From the NCBI GenBank assembly GCA_027488755.1, contig JAIYAZ010000139.1:1-46345 (forward strand): DNA of 46,345 nucleotides. Direction: 5' to 3'. Below, piece by piece: positions 8,851 through 17,384 of this stretch; within the stretch, counting starts at the first letter, position 1; every line of letters begins with the position of its first letter. The stretch comes from Verrucomicrobiaceae bacterium (GTDB lineage: Bacteria > Verrucomicrobiota > Verrucomicrobiia > Chthoniobacterales > JAATET01). A program made the position numbers and the translations under genes. The notes below the pieces were generated by a model. The model did no database searches and was not told the origin of the DNA. It saw only the letters and a list, made by a program, of their open reading frames with translations.

Positions 8851-10317
8851 ATGAGCCCCACCCTGCCGCCGCCCCCCTCCCGCCCCGCCCTGCGCCGCCC
8901 CGTTGCCGTCTGGCTGGCCGTCCTCGCCGCCACCTCCCTAGCGCACGCCGGCACGGAAGCCTCCGCCCCAACGGTTGAGATTCAGGAACAAAGCACGCTC
9001 ACCGAGTGGTGGCAGGGCAAGCGCATGACCGGCGACTGGTTCGGCCTGCGGGACACGCTCGAGGACTACGGCCTTAAGTTTAACGGGAAATATTACGGCG
9101 CGTTTTTTGGCGTGATCAAAGGCGGCGACGCCAAGTCCCGCGGCTTCTGGGATCAGGGCATGGAATTCGGCGCGGAGCAAAACTTCGGCAAGCTCTTCAA
9201 CAGCGAGGCCCTCGAGGGCGTGAAGGGATTCGGCATCGTGCGCTGGCGCGACCCGCGCAGCAGCGCCGACCCGAATGAATACGCCGAGGCCAACAGCATG
9301 TTCAGCCCCACCAACTGGGCCTCCGGCACCCAGTGGCGCCTGCTCGCCGCCGGCCTGGAAATCGGCTCCGCCGGCAACCTCCCCGTGAAGGACATGATCG
9401 TCCTGCGCGGCGGCTGGATCCAACCCCAACGCGAGTTCATCGACCAGCCGCTCTCCAAGCTGTTCCTCAACAACACCGTCAACAGCGCCAAGGGCATCGG
9501 CGGCAACATCCCCTTCTCCTCCAGCTTCTCGACCTGGGGCGGCACGCTGCGCGTCAAACCCACCGAGCAAACCTACGCCAAGGGCGGCCTGTTCATGGCC
9601 TTCCCCCAGGCCACCAGCAGCAGCAACCACGGTCTCGCCATGCAGGGCTTCGCCCGCAACCCGAACCGCAACGGCCTCATGGCCATGGGCGAACTCGGCT
9701 GGACCCCGAAGCTCGGCACCGCGGCGCTCGAAGGCCGCTACGCCTTCGGCGGTTACTACTGGGGCGTCGAAAACAAATCCTACCTCGGCGCGACTTACGA
9801 CGGCCAATACGGGTTCTACGGACAGTTCGACCAGATGCTCTTCCGTGAAGCCTCGCCCGCGCCCGCCTCCGTGCAGGCCAAGGGCCCGGCCGACGGCAAG
9901 TCCACCGCCGACGCGAAGGACTTCAAGCAACCAGTCGGCCTCGAAAAACCCTCCCTCAGCAAGCAGGGCCTCTCGATGTTCAACCTCGTGACCTTCGCCC
10001 CGAAGTATAACAACCAATTCCCCTTCTACTTCCAAACCGGCCTCGTCTACCGCGGCCTCATCCCGACCCGCGACGACGACCTCACCCTCATCTCCCTCGC
10101 CTACGGCAGTTACAGTTTCTACCAGATCGAAGCCGACCAGATGGAGGGCAACCCGAACCAGCCGAACTACTCCGGCATCATCGAAGCCGGCTACCGCGTG
10201 CAAATCAACGGCTGGGCGTTCGTGCAACCCTTCTTCCAATACATCTTCCGCCCCGACGGCACCGGCATCACCCAAAACGCCGGCGTCCTCGGATTCTCCA
10301 CCGGCCTCGAGTTCTAG
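8851..10317 (+). CDS. OprB-family (carbohydrate-selective type) outer-membrane porin
   Basis: Predicted outer-membrane beta-barrel, 488 residues from ATG 8851 (the frame is open to 8800, but the signal peptide begins here). There is a signal peptide to about residue 33 (SLAHA), then the OprB-family opening MTGDWFGLRDTLEDYGL (around residues 60-76) and repeated amphipathic strands with many aromatic residues. The last residue is Phe (STGLEF), the usual barrel-assembly signal. OprB relatives import sugars in Pseudomonas, but substrate cannot be read from sequence. Its place directly before pstSCAB-phoU allows a role in phosphate-limited growth; that is inference. The 181-bp gap to pstS contains a separate Pho-box-like site, so the two are probably separate transcripts. 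Confidence 0.85.
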   Translation: MSPTLPPPPSRPALRRPVAVWLAVLAATSLAHAGTEASAPTVEIQEQSTLTEWWQGKRMTGDWFGLRDTLEDYGLKFNGKYYGAFFGVIKGGDAKSRGFWDQGMEFGAEQNFGKLFNSEALEGVKGFGIVRWRDPRSSADPNEYAEANSMFSPTNWASGTQWRLLAAGLEIGSAGNLPVKDMIVLRGGWIQPQREFIDQPLSKLFLNNTVNSAKGIGGNIPFSSSFSTWGGTLRVKPTEQTYAKGGLFMAFPQATSSSNHGLAMQGFARNPNRNGLMAMGELGWTPKLGTAALEGRYAFGGYYWGVENKSYLGATYDGQYGFYGQFDQMLFREASPAPASVQAKGPADGKSTADAKDFKQPVGLEKPSLSKQGLSMFNLVTFAPKYNNQFPFYFQTGLVYRGLIPTRDDDLTLISLAYGSYSFYQIEADQMEGNPNQPNYSGIIEAGYRVQINGWAFVQPFFQYIFRPDGTGITQNAGVLGFSTGLEF

Positions 10318-10408
10318 CCCGCCGCCAAAACAGCCCGCTTCCCCGTCCGCCCCGCAAAAACCGAAAATCCCCTCGCCCCCGGGCGCCCAACCTTGGCACG
10401 CCTTGATT

Positions 10409-10427
10409 CTTGTCACGAAATCGTCAC
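10409..10427 (+). promoter_or_regulatory. Pho-box-like direct repeat upstream of pstS
   Basis: TTGTCAC and TCGTCAC occur 11 bp apart, separated by an A-rich GAAA. This is the architecture of a PhoB-binding Pho box (two 7-bp direct repeats with 11-bp periodicity, consensus CTGTCAT/CTGTCAC). It lies about 70 bp before the pstS start. No convincing -10 hexamer was found at the expected distance, so the call rests on repeat match, spacing and target gene. Confidence 0.5.
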
Positions 10428-10498
10428 ACGTCGTTCTTTTCCGAGAGCGCCATCACGCCGCATGATGTCCGCTCCAACCCGTTAAATCCACGCTCTCC

Positions 10499-11509
10499 AT
10501 GATGAAGACCTCCCTTCTCCTCCCCCTCCTGGGCACCCTGCTCGCCCTCACCGCCCCCCACGCCTCGGCCGTCCAGCTCAGCGGCGCCGGCGCCAGCTTC
10601 CCCGCGCCCCTCTACCAGCGCTGGGCCGTGGAATTCAACAAGGTCAACCCCGACGTCCAGCTCAACTACCAGTCCGTCGGCTCCGGGGCCGGCGTGAAGC
10701 AGTTCCTCGCCGGCACCGTCGACTTCGCCGCCAGCGACGCCGCCATCAAGGACGAAGAAGCCGCCAAGGTCGCCCGCGGCGTCGTCCTCATCCCCGCCAC
10801 CGCCGGTTCCATCGTCATCGCCTACAACCTCCCCGGCGTGACCGACCTCAAGCTCTCCCGCGACACCTACGTCGGCATCTTCCTCGGCAAAATCATCGCC
10901 TGGGACGACGAAGCCATCAAGAAGGACAACCCCGGCGTCACGCTCCCGAGCCTCCCGATCAACGTCGCCTACCGCTCCGACGGCTCCGGCACCACCTACG
11001 TCTTCACCAAGCACCTCTCCGCCATCAGCCCCGAATTCGACGACGAAGTCGGCACCGATAAATCCGTCACCTGGCCCGCCGGCGCCGGCGGCAAGGGCAA
11101 CGAAGGCGTCACCGCCCTCATCAAGCAGACCCCCGGCACCGTCGGTTACGTCGAATACGGCTACGCCGCCAACAACGGCCTCGCCATGGCCTCCCTCCAA
11201 AACAAAAGCGGCAACTTCGTGAAGGCCGACGCCACCAGCGGTGCCGCCACCCTCGCCAGCGCCGAACTCCCCGCGAACCTCGTCGCCTTCCCCAGCGACC
11301 CCGCCGGCGCGCAGGACTACCCGATCGCCACCTTCACCTGGCTGCTCCTCTACGGCAAATATGACGACACCGCCAAAAAGGACGCCCTCGTCAAATTCAT
11401 CACCTGGGGCCTCGGCGACGGGCAGAAACTCGCCACCGAGCTCGGCTACATCCCGCTCCCCGAGTCCGTCGTGAAAAAAGCCCTCACCGCCCTCGAGACC
11501 GTCAAATAG
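10499..11509 (+). CDS. pstS: Phosphate ABC transporter substrate-binding protein
   Basis: Periplasmic phosphate-binding protein that hands phosphate to PstCA. It has 336 residues: a signal peptide (1-24, ending ASA), then the family opening LSGAGASFPAPLYQRW, whose Ser contacts phosphate. The second phosphate-contact region is RSDGSGTTYVFTKHL, and the C-terminal IATFTWLLLY is also typical. Two adjacent ATGs (10499 and 10502) are possible starts. It is the first gene of pstSCAB-phoU, preceded by a Pho-box-like site. Confidence 0.97.
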   Translation: MMKTSLLLPLLGTLLALTAPHASAVQLSGAGASFPAPLYQRWAVEFNKVNPDVQLNYQSVGSGAGVKQFLAGTVDFAASDAAIKDEEAAKVARGVVLIPATAGSIVIAYNLPGVTDLKLSRDTYVGIFLGKIIAWDDEAIKKDNPGVTLPSLPINVAYRSDGSGTTYVFTKHLSAISPEFDDEVGTDKSVTWPAGAGGKGNEGVTALIKQTPGTVGYVEYGYAANNGLAMASLQNKSGNFVKADATSGAATLASAELPANLVAFPSDPAGAQDYPIATFTWLLLYGKYDDTAKKDALVKFITWGLGDGQKLATELGYIPLPESVVKKALTALETVK

Positions 11510-11575
11510 CGTCCGCCTTTCCCCGCGGGAGACGCCGGTCGCCGGCGTCCCCCGCGGCCCCTCTCCGCCGCGCTC

Positions 11576-12559
11576 ATGGACACCCTGCCCAGCCCCTCGG
11601 CCCCCGCTTCCCGGCCCGGACCCGGCAGCTTCACCGCCCGGCGCCGCCCCGATCTTTTCCTCGTCCTCTGCGTCCTCGCGTCAGTCGCCACCGTCGGCAC
11701 GCTCCTCTGGATGATCCTTGAGATCACCCACCAGTCCTGGCCCGCCATCGAAAAATTCGGCCTCGCCTTCCTCACCAACGCCCGCTGGCAGCCCAACCGC
11801 GAAATCTTCGGCGTCCTGCCCTTCCTCCTCGGCACCGGCGTCACCTCCCTCATCGCCATCATTCTCGCCCTCCCGCTCGGCCTCGCCGTCGCCGTCTTCC
11901 TCAGCGAGGATTTCCTCCCCCCGCCCGTCCGCCAGTTCATCCGGTTCACCGTCGAAATGCTGGCCGCCATTCCCTCCGTCGTCTACGGCCTCTGGGGCAT
12001 CTTTGTCGTCATCCCGCTCGTCCAGGAATTCGGCCGTTGGGCCGTCGTCGCCTTCAAGGGCACCCCCGTCCTCGGCAGCCTCTTTGCCGCCCCCGCCTAC
12101 GGCAACAGCATCCTCACCGCCAGCCTCGTGCTCGCGCTCATGATCCTGCCCACCATCACCGCCATCTCCCGCTCCGCCCTCGTCGCCGTCCCCGGAACCC
12201 TCCGCGAAGGCTCCTACGCCCTCGGCGCCACCCGCTGGGAAACCATCCTCCGCGTCCTCCTCCCCACCGCCGCCCCCGGCATCATCGCCGCCACCATCCT
12301 CGCCCTCGGCCGCGCCATGGGCGAGACCATGGCCGTCGCCATGCTCATCGGCAACAGCCCCCGCTTCTCCGGCTCCCTCCTCTCCCCCGGCGGCACGCTC
12401 GCCGGCCTCCTCGCCAACCAATTCGGCGAAGCCCAGGGCCTCCAGGTCGCCTCCCTCATGTATGCCGCGCTCATCCTCATGCTGCTCACCCTCATGGTGA
12501 ACATCGCCGGGGAAGCCGTCCTGCGTTACACCCAGAAACGCACCGCCGGAATCCGCTGA
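11576..12559 (+). CDS. pstC: Phosphate ABC transporter permease PstC
   Basis: Inner-membrane permease half of the Pst importer (327 residues, six helices). The N-terminal cytoplasmic stretch of about 25 residues is Pro/Ser-rich. Family landmarks are FGVLPFLLGTGVTSLIA, MLAAIPSVVYGLWGIFV and the EAA loop LREGSYALGATRWETI that docks on PstB. It is 66 nt downstream of pstS and 6 nt before pstA, so it is co-transcribed. Confidence 0.96.
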   Translation: MDTLPSPSAPASRPGPGSFTARRRPDLFLVLCVLASVATVGTLLWMILEITHQSWPAIEKFGLAFLTNARWQPNREIFGVLPFLLGTGVTSLIAIILALPLGLAVAVFLSEDFLPPPVRQFIRFTVEMLAAIPSVVYGLWGIFVVIPLVQEFGRWAVVAFKGTPVLGSLFAAPAYGNSILTASLVLALMILPTITAISRSALVAVPGTLREGSYALGATRWETILRVLLPTAAPGIIAATILALGRAMGETMAVAMLIGNSPRFSGSLLSPGGTLAGLLANQFGEAQGLQVASLMYAALILMLLTLMVNIAGEAVLRYTQKRTAGIR

Positions 12560-12565
12560 CCCGCC

Positions 12566-13447
12566 ATGCCCGCCGCGACCACGCCCCCCGCCGCCTTTCT
12601 GGACTCGGCCCGCTCCGCCGGCACCTGCCGCCGCGCCATCATCAACCGTGTGCTCAACGTCCTCTGCGTCGGCCTCGCCCTGCTCACCTTCGTCCCCCTC
12701 GTCTCGATCCTCTTTCTCCTCCTCAAAAACGGCCTCCCCCTCTTCGGCTGGGACATCTTCACCCAACTCCCCCCCGCCGCCGGCCAGACCGGTGGCGGCT
12801 TCGGCAACGCCATCGTCGGCACCCTCCTCATGGTCGGGCTCGCCATCGCCATCGCCACCCCCTTCGGCGTCCTCGCCGCCATCTACGTCAACGAATACGC
12901 CCCCGGTTCGAAACTCGCCAACGCCGTCCGCTTCGTCGCCAAGCTCCTCACCGGCATCCCCTCCATCATCTGCGGCGTGTTCGCCTACGCCATCATCGTC
13001 CTCGCCACCAAGCAATTCTCCGCCTGGGCCGGCGGCTTCGCCCTCGCCATCCTCATCCTCCCCACCATCATCCTCACCGCCGAACAGGCCCTCCTTGGCG
13101 TGCCCAAGGCCTACCGCGAAGCCTCCTACGGCCTCGGCGCCACCAACTTCCAGACCATCTGGCGCATCGTCCTGCCCGACGCCCTCCCCGCCATCATGAC
13201 CGGCGTCATGCTCGCCGTCGCCCGCGCCGCCGGCGAGACCGCCCCGCTCATCTTCACCGCCCTCTTCAGCCAATACTGGATCCGCTCGCTCAACGAACCC
13301 ACGGCCTCCCTCTCCGTCCTCATCTTCAACTTCTCCACCCTGCCCTTCGAGCACCAGGTCAAGATGGCATGGACGGCATCCCTCGTGCTCGTCATCCTTG
13401 TCACCGGCGCAAACGTGACCGCCCAGCTCCTCTTCCGCAAAAAGTGA
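12566..13447 (+). CDS. pstA: Phosphate ABC transporter permease PstA
   Basis: Second inner-membrane permease of the Pst importer (293 residues, six helices). Seen are GGFGNAIVGTLLMVGLA, LTGIPSIICGVFAY and the EAA coupling loop YREASYGLGATNFQTIW. The later GETAPLIFTALFSQYW segment is typical of PstA rather than PstC. It is followed after 6 nt by pstB. Confidence 0.96.
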   Translation: MPAATTPPAAFLDSARSAGTCRRAIINRVLNVLCVGLALLTFVPLVSILFLLLKNGLPLFGWDIFTQLPPAAGQTGGGFGNAIVGTLLMVGLAIAIATPFGVLAAIYVNEYAPGSKLANAVRFVAKLLTGIPSIICGVFAYAIIVLATKQFSAWAGGFALAILILPTIILTAEQALLGVPKAYREASYGLGATNFQTIWRIVLPDALPAIMTGVMLAVARAAGETAPLIFTALFSQYWIRSLNEPTASLSVLIFNFSTLPFEHQVKMAWTASLVLVILVTGANVTAQLLFRKK

Positions 13448-13453
13448 ACGCTT

Positions 13454-14293
13454 ATGTCCTCGACCATGGAGCCGATTGACCCCACCTCCGCCGCCCCCGC
13501 CAGCGCCGCGTCCGCCGCCGACGCCGACGAAGCCCTCCGCCGGCGCTTCATCGAGGTGAAAAACTTCCACTTCTTCTACGGCAAGAAGCAGGCCCTCTTT
13601 GAGATCAACCTCGCCATCCCCCGGCGCGAAGTCACCGCCTTCATCGGACCCTCCGGCTGCGGCAAATCCACCCTCCTCCGCAACTTCAACCGCATGAACG
13701 ACCTCATCGAGGGCGTGCGGCACGAGGGCGACATCACCATCGGCGGCAGCAGCATCTACGACCCCTCCGTCGAAATCATCGCCCTGCGCCGCAGCATCGG
13801 CATGGTCTTTCAAAAATCGAACCCCTTCCCGAAGTCGATCTACGAAAACGTCGTCTACAGCCTCCGCATCGCCGGCCAGAACAGCCGCAAACTCCTCGAC
13901 GAAACCGTCGAACGCAGCCTGCGCGGCGCCGCCCTCTGGGACGAAGTGAAGGACCGCCTCCACGACAGCGCCCTCAGCCTCTCCGGCGGCCAGATGCAGC
14001 GCCTCTGCATCGCCCGCGCCATCGCCAACCGCCCCGAAGTCCTGCTCATGGACGAGCCCTGCTCCGCCCTCGACCCCATCGCCACCGCCAAGGTCGAGGA
14101 ACTCATCCACGACCTCAAAAAGCAGTTCACCATCGTCATCGTCACCCACAACATGCAGCAGGCCACCCGCTGCTCCGACCACACCGCCTTTTTCTACCTC
14201 GGCAAACTCATCGAGTTCGACCGCACCCAGAAAATCTTCGCCAACCCCGCCCAGAAACAAACCGAGGATTACATCACCGGACGATTCGGATGA
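13454..14293 (+). CDS. pstB: Phosphate ABC transporter ATP-binding protein
   Basis: Cytoplasmic ATPase of the phosphate importer (279 residues). The Walker A motif GPSGCGKS is at 65-72, the signature LSGGQ at 176-180 and Walker B LLMDEP at 197-202, with the switch His in [10 protein letters not shown]. An Ala/Pro-rich N-terminal segment of about 30 residues precedes the domain; an internal ATG at 13466 could instead be the start. The gene order pstSCAB-phoU is the canonical one. Confidence 0.97.
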   Translation: MSSTMEPIDPTSAAPASAASAADADEALRRRFIEVKNFHFFYGKKQALFEINLAIPRREVTAFIGPSGCGKSTLLRNFNRMNDLIEGVRHEGDITIGGSSIYDPSVEIIALRRSIGMVFQKSNPFPKSIYENVVYSLRIAGQNSRKLLDETVERSLRGAALWDEVKDRLHDSALSLSGGQMQRLCIARAIANRPEVLLMDEPCSALDPIATAKVEELIHDLKKQFTIVIVTHNMQQATRCSDHTAFFYLGKLIEFDRTQKIFANPAQKQTEDYITGRFG

Positions 14294-14358
14294 CGACTGG
14301 CACGCGCGCTGCGCTCCGCCAACCCGGCATTTGATCACCCCCTCCCCGCCCCCGCACC

Positions 14359-15045
14359 ATGAACGGCACCCACATTCTCGGAACCTTCGACGGCTCCCTC
14401 GCCTCCCTTCGCAACAACGTCCTCATGATGGCCGGCCTGGCGGAGCGCAATCTCGCCAACGCCACCAAGGGTCTCTTCGAGCGCGACGACGACCTCAGCA
14501 ACATCGTCATCGCCGATGACGAGGAAATCGACGTCCTCGAAATCCAGGTCGACCGCGAAGGCCTCGAAATCCTCCTCCGCTTCCAGCCCGTCGCCTCCGA
14601 CCTCCGCCAGGTCGTCACCAGCATGAAGTCGAGCGTCAACATCGAGCGCATCGCCGACCAGTGCGTCAACATCGCCCGCCGCGCCCGCAAGCTCAGCGCC
14701 CAGCCCGAACTTCCCCTTATCCGCTCCCTTGAGCCCATGTTCGCCGCCGCCGCCGGCATGTTTGCCGACGCCGTCCGCGCCTACGCCGACGCCAACGCCG
14801 AACTCGCCCGCGGCCTCAAGGCCCGCGACCGCGACCTCGACGAACTCAACCGCGTCTTCGCCGAAGCCTGCACCGAGCGCATGGCCGTCGAGCCCCACAA
14901 CATCCAGGGCTACCTCAACCTCATCTTCATCGCCCGCTTCATCGAACGCATCGGCGACCACGCCACCAACCTCGGCGAAGACATCGTCTACGCCGTCATG
15001 GCCGAGGAAATCCGCCACACCCAGCCCCCGCCGCCGGCACGGTAG
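14359..15045 (+). CDS. phoU: Phosphate signalling regulator PhoU
   Basis: Two tandem three-helix-bundle PhoU domains (228 residues) that link Pst transport state to the PhoR kinase and shut off the Pho regulon when phosphate is plentiful. Metal-binding D/E-rich helix motifs are seen in both halves (EIDVLEIQVDRE near residue 58; ERIGDHATNLGED near residue 200). It is the last gene of the pst operon, followed by a strong terminator hairpin. No phoR or phoB gene lies in the window. Confidence 0.95.
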   Translation: MNGTHILGTFDGSLASLRNNVLMMAGLAERNLANATKGLFERDDDLSNIVIADDEEIDVLEIQVDREGLEILLRFQPVASDLRQVVTSMKSSVNIERIADQCVNIARRARKLSAQPELPLIRSLEPMFAAAAGMFADAVRAYADANAELARGLKARDRDLDELNRVFAEACTERMAVEPHNIQGYLNLIFIARFIERIGDHATNLGEDIVYAVMAEEIRHTQPPPPAR

Positions 15046-15076
15046 GCAGCCACGCACCGCACGGTTCCATAAACGT

Positions 15077-15114
15077 CAAAAGCCCCCGCCAGGAGAACCC
15101 GGCGGGGGCTTTTG
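15077..15114. terminator. Two-way Rho-independent terminator between phoU and rpsD
   Basis: A perfect 14-bp stem (CAAAAGCCCCCGCC paired with its complement) closes a 10-nt loop. The stem base is AAAA on one side and TTTT on the other, so both strands read a GC-rich hairpin ending in U residues. It sits between the convergent phoU (+) and rpsD (-) and should stop both transcripts. Confidence 0.9.
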
Positions 15115-15168
15115 GCTTCTCGCACCAGAGCGGCCCGAAGGCACCCTGGCGGAGGACGGAACGACGAT

Positions 15169-15780
15169 TTAGCGCGAGTAGAGCTCGACGACGAGCTGCT
15201 CGTTGGCGATCGGGTTGATCTCGTCGCGGGTCGGGATGCGGGTCACCTCGCCGGTGAGATTCTCGCGGTCCACGAGGAGCCACTCGGGCACGGTCACGAT
15301 CTGCGTCTGCTCGAGATTCCGCTGCGCGAGGCGCTTGGAGTTCGCGGCTTCCTTGATCGAGATCTTGTCACCGGGCTTGAGGTTCGCCGAGGCGACGTCG
15401 AGCTTGCGGCCGTTCACGCGCACATGGCCGTGGGCGACCAGCTGGCGGGCACCCTGGCGGGTCTTCGCGAAGCCGAGGCGGTAGATCACGTTGTCCACGC
15501 GGGTCTCCAGAAGCTGGAGGAGCGTCTCACCCGTCACGCCACGGCGGGCAACCGCGATGGCGAAGTAACGACGAAACTGCTTCTCAAGCACGCCATACTG
15601 GTGGCGAAGCTTCTGCTTTTCCGCGAGCGCGAGGGCGTAGTCGGAGACCTTGCGGCGCGCGCCCTTCGGGCCGTGCATGCCCGGGGGATAATTTTTGCGC
15701 TCGAAGGCTTTGGCCGAGCCGCCGATGAGCACGTTGTAACGGCGGCTGATTTTGGTTTTGGGTCCGGTATTGCGGGCCAT
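15169..15780 (-). CDS. rpsD: 30S ribosomal protein S4
   Basis: Primary 16S rRNA-binding protein of the 30S body (203 residues, usual length). The N-terminal region is the zinc-free form. An S4/RNA-binding domain runs over about 92-155 (ETLLQLLETRVDNVIYRLGFAKTR, then ARQLVAHGHVRVNGRKLDV). It is the last gene of the ribosomal run and is followed by the two-way terminator rather than by rpoA and rplQ. Confidence 0.98.
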   Translation of the reverse strand: MARNTGPKTKISRRYNVLIGGSAKAFERKNYPPGMHGPKGARRKVSDYALALAEKQKLRHQYGVLEKQFRRYFAIAVARRGVTGETLLQLLETRVDNVIYRLGFAKTRQGARQLVAHGHVRVNGRKLDVASANLKPGDKISIKEAANSKRLAQRNLEQTQIVTVPEWLLVDRENLTGEVTRIPTRDEINPIANEQLVVELYSR

Positions 15781-15821
15781 CTGTTAGATGATGGTTGAAA
15801 GTTTAGGGTTGGAACGAAGCG

Positions 15822-16484
15822 TCAGACGCGGCGCTGTTTCGGCGGGCGGCACCCGTTGTGGGGAACGGGGGTGACGTCCTTGATGATCGAGATTTCGAGG
15901 CCGATGGCCTGCATGGCGCGCACGGCGCTTTCGCGGCCGGCACCCGGGCCCTTGACGCGAACCTCGACCTCCTTGAGGCCGTGGCCCATCGCCTGGCGGC
16001 AGGCGTCCTGGGCAACCATCTGCGCGGCGTAGGCCGTGCTTTTGCGCGAGCCCTTGAAGCCGCACTTGCCGGCGCTCGACCAACCGAGCACCGCACCACG
16101 GAGGTCCGTGATGCTGACGATCGTGTTGTTAAAGCTGGCCTGCACGTGGGCGATGCCCTGCGTGATGTTTTTGCTGCCCTTGGCCTTGACGACCTTGATC
16201 GGCTCGATCGTGTCGTCGAGCGAGATGCTCACGGGCGCCGGAGCGGCGGCCGCAGCGGCTTCCTCCTTTTTCTTGGAGGCTTTTTTCGCCGCCTTGGGCT
16301 TGGCTTCGGGCGCCGCAGCCGCGGGAGCGGCCGGGGCGGCGGGCGTTTCCGCCGCCGGGGCGGCCTCGGCCGTCACGGGAGCGGGAGCCGCGGCCTCAAC
16401 GGCCGGAGCGGCTTCCTTCTTCGCTTTCGGGGCCTTTTTGGGGGCGTCTTCCGGCGCGGGAACAATGGGATTTTCTTCGGACAT
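15822..16484 (-). CDS. rpsK: 30S ribosomal protein S11 with long N-terminal extension
   Basis: Platform protein of the 30S subunit that binds near the Shine-Dalgarno helix. The conserved S11 core begins near residue 103 ([20 protein letters not shown]) and ends with the family tail [16 protein letters not shown]. In front of it is an extension of about 100 residues made almost wholly of Ala, Pro, Lys and Glu, giving 220 residues against about 130 in most bacteria. No start codon nearer the core in the same frame was evident, and the extension is continuous with it. It is 31 nt downstream of rpsM. Confidence 0.96.
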   Translation of the reverse strand: MSEENPIVPAPEDAPKKAPKAKKEAAPAVEAAAPAPVTAEAAPAAETPAAPAAPAAAAPEAKPKAAKKASKKKEEAAAAAAPAPVSISLDDTIEPIKVVKAKGSKNITQGIAHVQASFNNTIVSITDLRGAVLGWSSAGKCGFKGSRKSTAYAAQMVAQDACRQAMGHGLKEVEVRVKGPGAGRESAVRAMQAIGLEISIIKDVTPVPHNGCRPPKQRRV

Positions 16485-16515
16485 GATCAGAAAAAATAAA
16501 TGAAGCGGTGACGGC

Positions 16516-16911
16516 CTACGTTTTGCCGGCCTTGGCGTTCGGGTTGCGCTGGACGCCCACGGTGCGGCGCGGCCCCTTGCGGGTGCGGGCGTTCGTGGAG
16601 GTGCGCTGGCCGCGCACGGGCAGACCGCGACGGTGGCGGATGCCCCGGTAGCAGTTGATGGCCTGCAGGCGCTTGAGGTTGCTTTGCAGTTCGCGGCGCA
16701 GATCGCCCTCGATGACGAGGCGGCTCTGGCCGATCGCGTTCACGATGGCACCGAGCTGCTCGGGGGAGAGATCCTTCGCGCGGACGTTCGGATCAATGTT
16801 GGCGGCTTCGAGAACGCGCTTCGCGGTCTTCGGCCCAATACCGTAGATGTAGGGCAACGAGGCTTCGATGCGCTTATCGCCGGGAATGTCGACTCCAAGG
16901 AGACGTGGCAT
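16516..16911 (-). CDS. rpsM: 30S ribosomal protein S13
   Basis: Head protein of the 30S subunit that bridges to the 50S and contacts tRNA (131 residues). Seen are [21 protein letters not shown], the helix-hairpin-helix region and the C-terminal basic tail [19 protein letters not shown]. It is followed by rpsK and rpsD. A 124-nt gap holding a repeat separates it from rpmJ upstream. Confidence 0.98.
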   Translation of the reverse strand: MPRLLGVDIPGDKRIEASLPYIYGIGPKTAKRVLEAANIDPNVRAKDLSPEQLGAIVNAIGQSRLVIEGDLRRELQSNLKRLQAINCYRGIRHRRGLPVRGQRTSTNARTRKGPRRTVGVQRNPNAKAGKT

Positions 16912-17035
16912 AAGTTATTTTGGATTTGGGATTTTGGATTTTCGATTGCTGATTTTGGATCGCCAGCCGCGGGGATCTTCGACTCGGGCAGCTACGCTCC
17001 AAATCCAAAATCCAAAATCCAAAATCGAAAATGGT
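16912..17035. repeat. Inverted ATTTTGGATTTT-type repeat between rpmJ and rpsM
   Basis: The 124-nt gap is dominated by two AT-rich arms in opposite orientation around a GC-rich centre of about 40 nt. The left arm (16921-16960) is built from GATTTTGGATTTTCGATT-like units. The right arm (about 16999-17033) is three copies of AATCCAAAATCC. They could fold into a long imperfect hairpin in the mRNA. The 33-nt segment 16928-16960 recurs with 4 differences inside the Hsp70 gene at 35415-35447. AT-richness contrasts sharply with the surrounding DNA. Confidence 0.85.
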
Positions 17036-17149
17036 TCAGCCTTGCTTCTGCTTGTGGCGGGGGTTTTTGCAGATCACGCGGACGACGTTCTCGCGCTTGA
17101 CGATCTTGCAGCTTTCGCAAAGGCGTTTGACGGATGCTCGGACTTTCAT
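17036..17149 (-). CDS. rpmJ: 50S ribosomal protein L36
   Basis: Small zinc-binding 50S protein, 37 residues, beginning [15 protein letters not shown] and ending HKQKQG. Zinc ligands Cys11, Cys14, Cys27 and His32 are all present, so this is the zinc-containing type. The open frame extends 24 codons upstream of the Met, but this start is fixed by the family N-terminus. It is 16 nt downstream of infA. Confidence 0.97.
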   Translation of the reverse strand: MKVRASVKRLCESCKIVKRENVVRVICKNPRHKQKQG

Positions 17150-17165
17150 GGGAATCGGTGGGTGG

Positions 17166-17384
17166 TTATTTCGCTCGGTAGGTAATGCGGCCTGTAGTGA
17201 GATCGTAGGGAGACATTTCAACCCGGACGATGTCGCCAGGGAGGATGCGAATGAAGTTCAGCCGCATCCGGCCGGAAATGTGGGCGAGTATGCGATGCCC
17301 ATTCGCCAGTTCGACTCGGAACATGGTATTTGGCAACAACTCGACGACCTTACCCTCTACTTCAATAGCGTCTTTCTTCGCCAT
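17166..17384 (-). CDS. infA: Translation initiation factor IF-1
   Basis: 72 residues, a single S1/OB-fold that occupies the ribosomal A site during initiation. It is typical throughout: [19 protein letters not shown], then [10 protein letters not shown] and [18 protein letters not shown]. Its ATG lies inside the 3' end of map (28-bp overlap in another frame), so its translation is probably coupled to that of map. Confidence 0.98.
   Translation of the reverse strand: MAKKDAIEVEGKVVELLPNTMFRVELANGHRILAHISGRMRLNFIRILPGDIVRVEMSPYDLTTGRITYRAK

Noticed and set aside
11681-14338. 885-codon open frame on the minus strand across pstC-pstA-pstB
   Set aside because: It is antisense to three well-recognised genes, is extremely Glu/Gly/Asp-rich, and arises because GC-rich codons rarely give stops on the opposite strand.
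16912-17035. CRISPR array, because of short regular AT-rich units
   Set aside because: Units are contiguous and lie in inverted orientation, with no unique spacers and no cas gene nearby.
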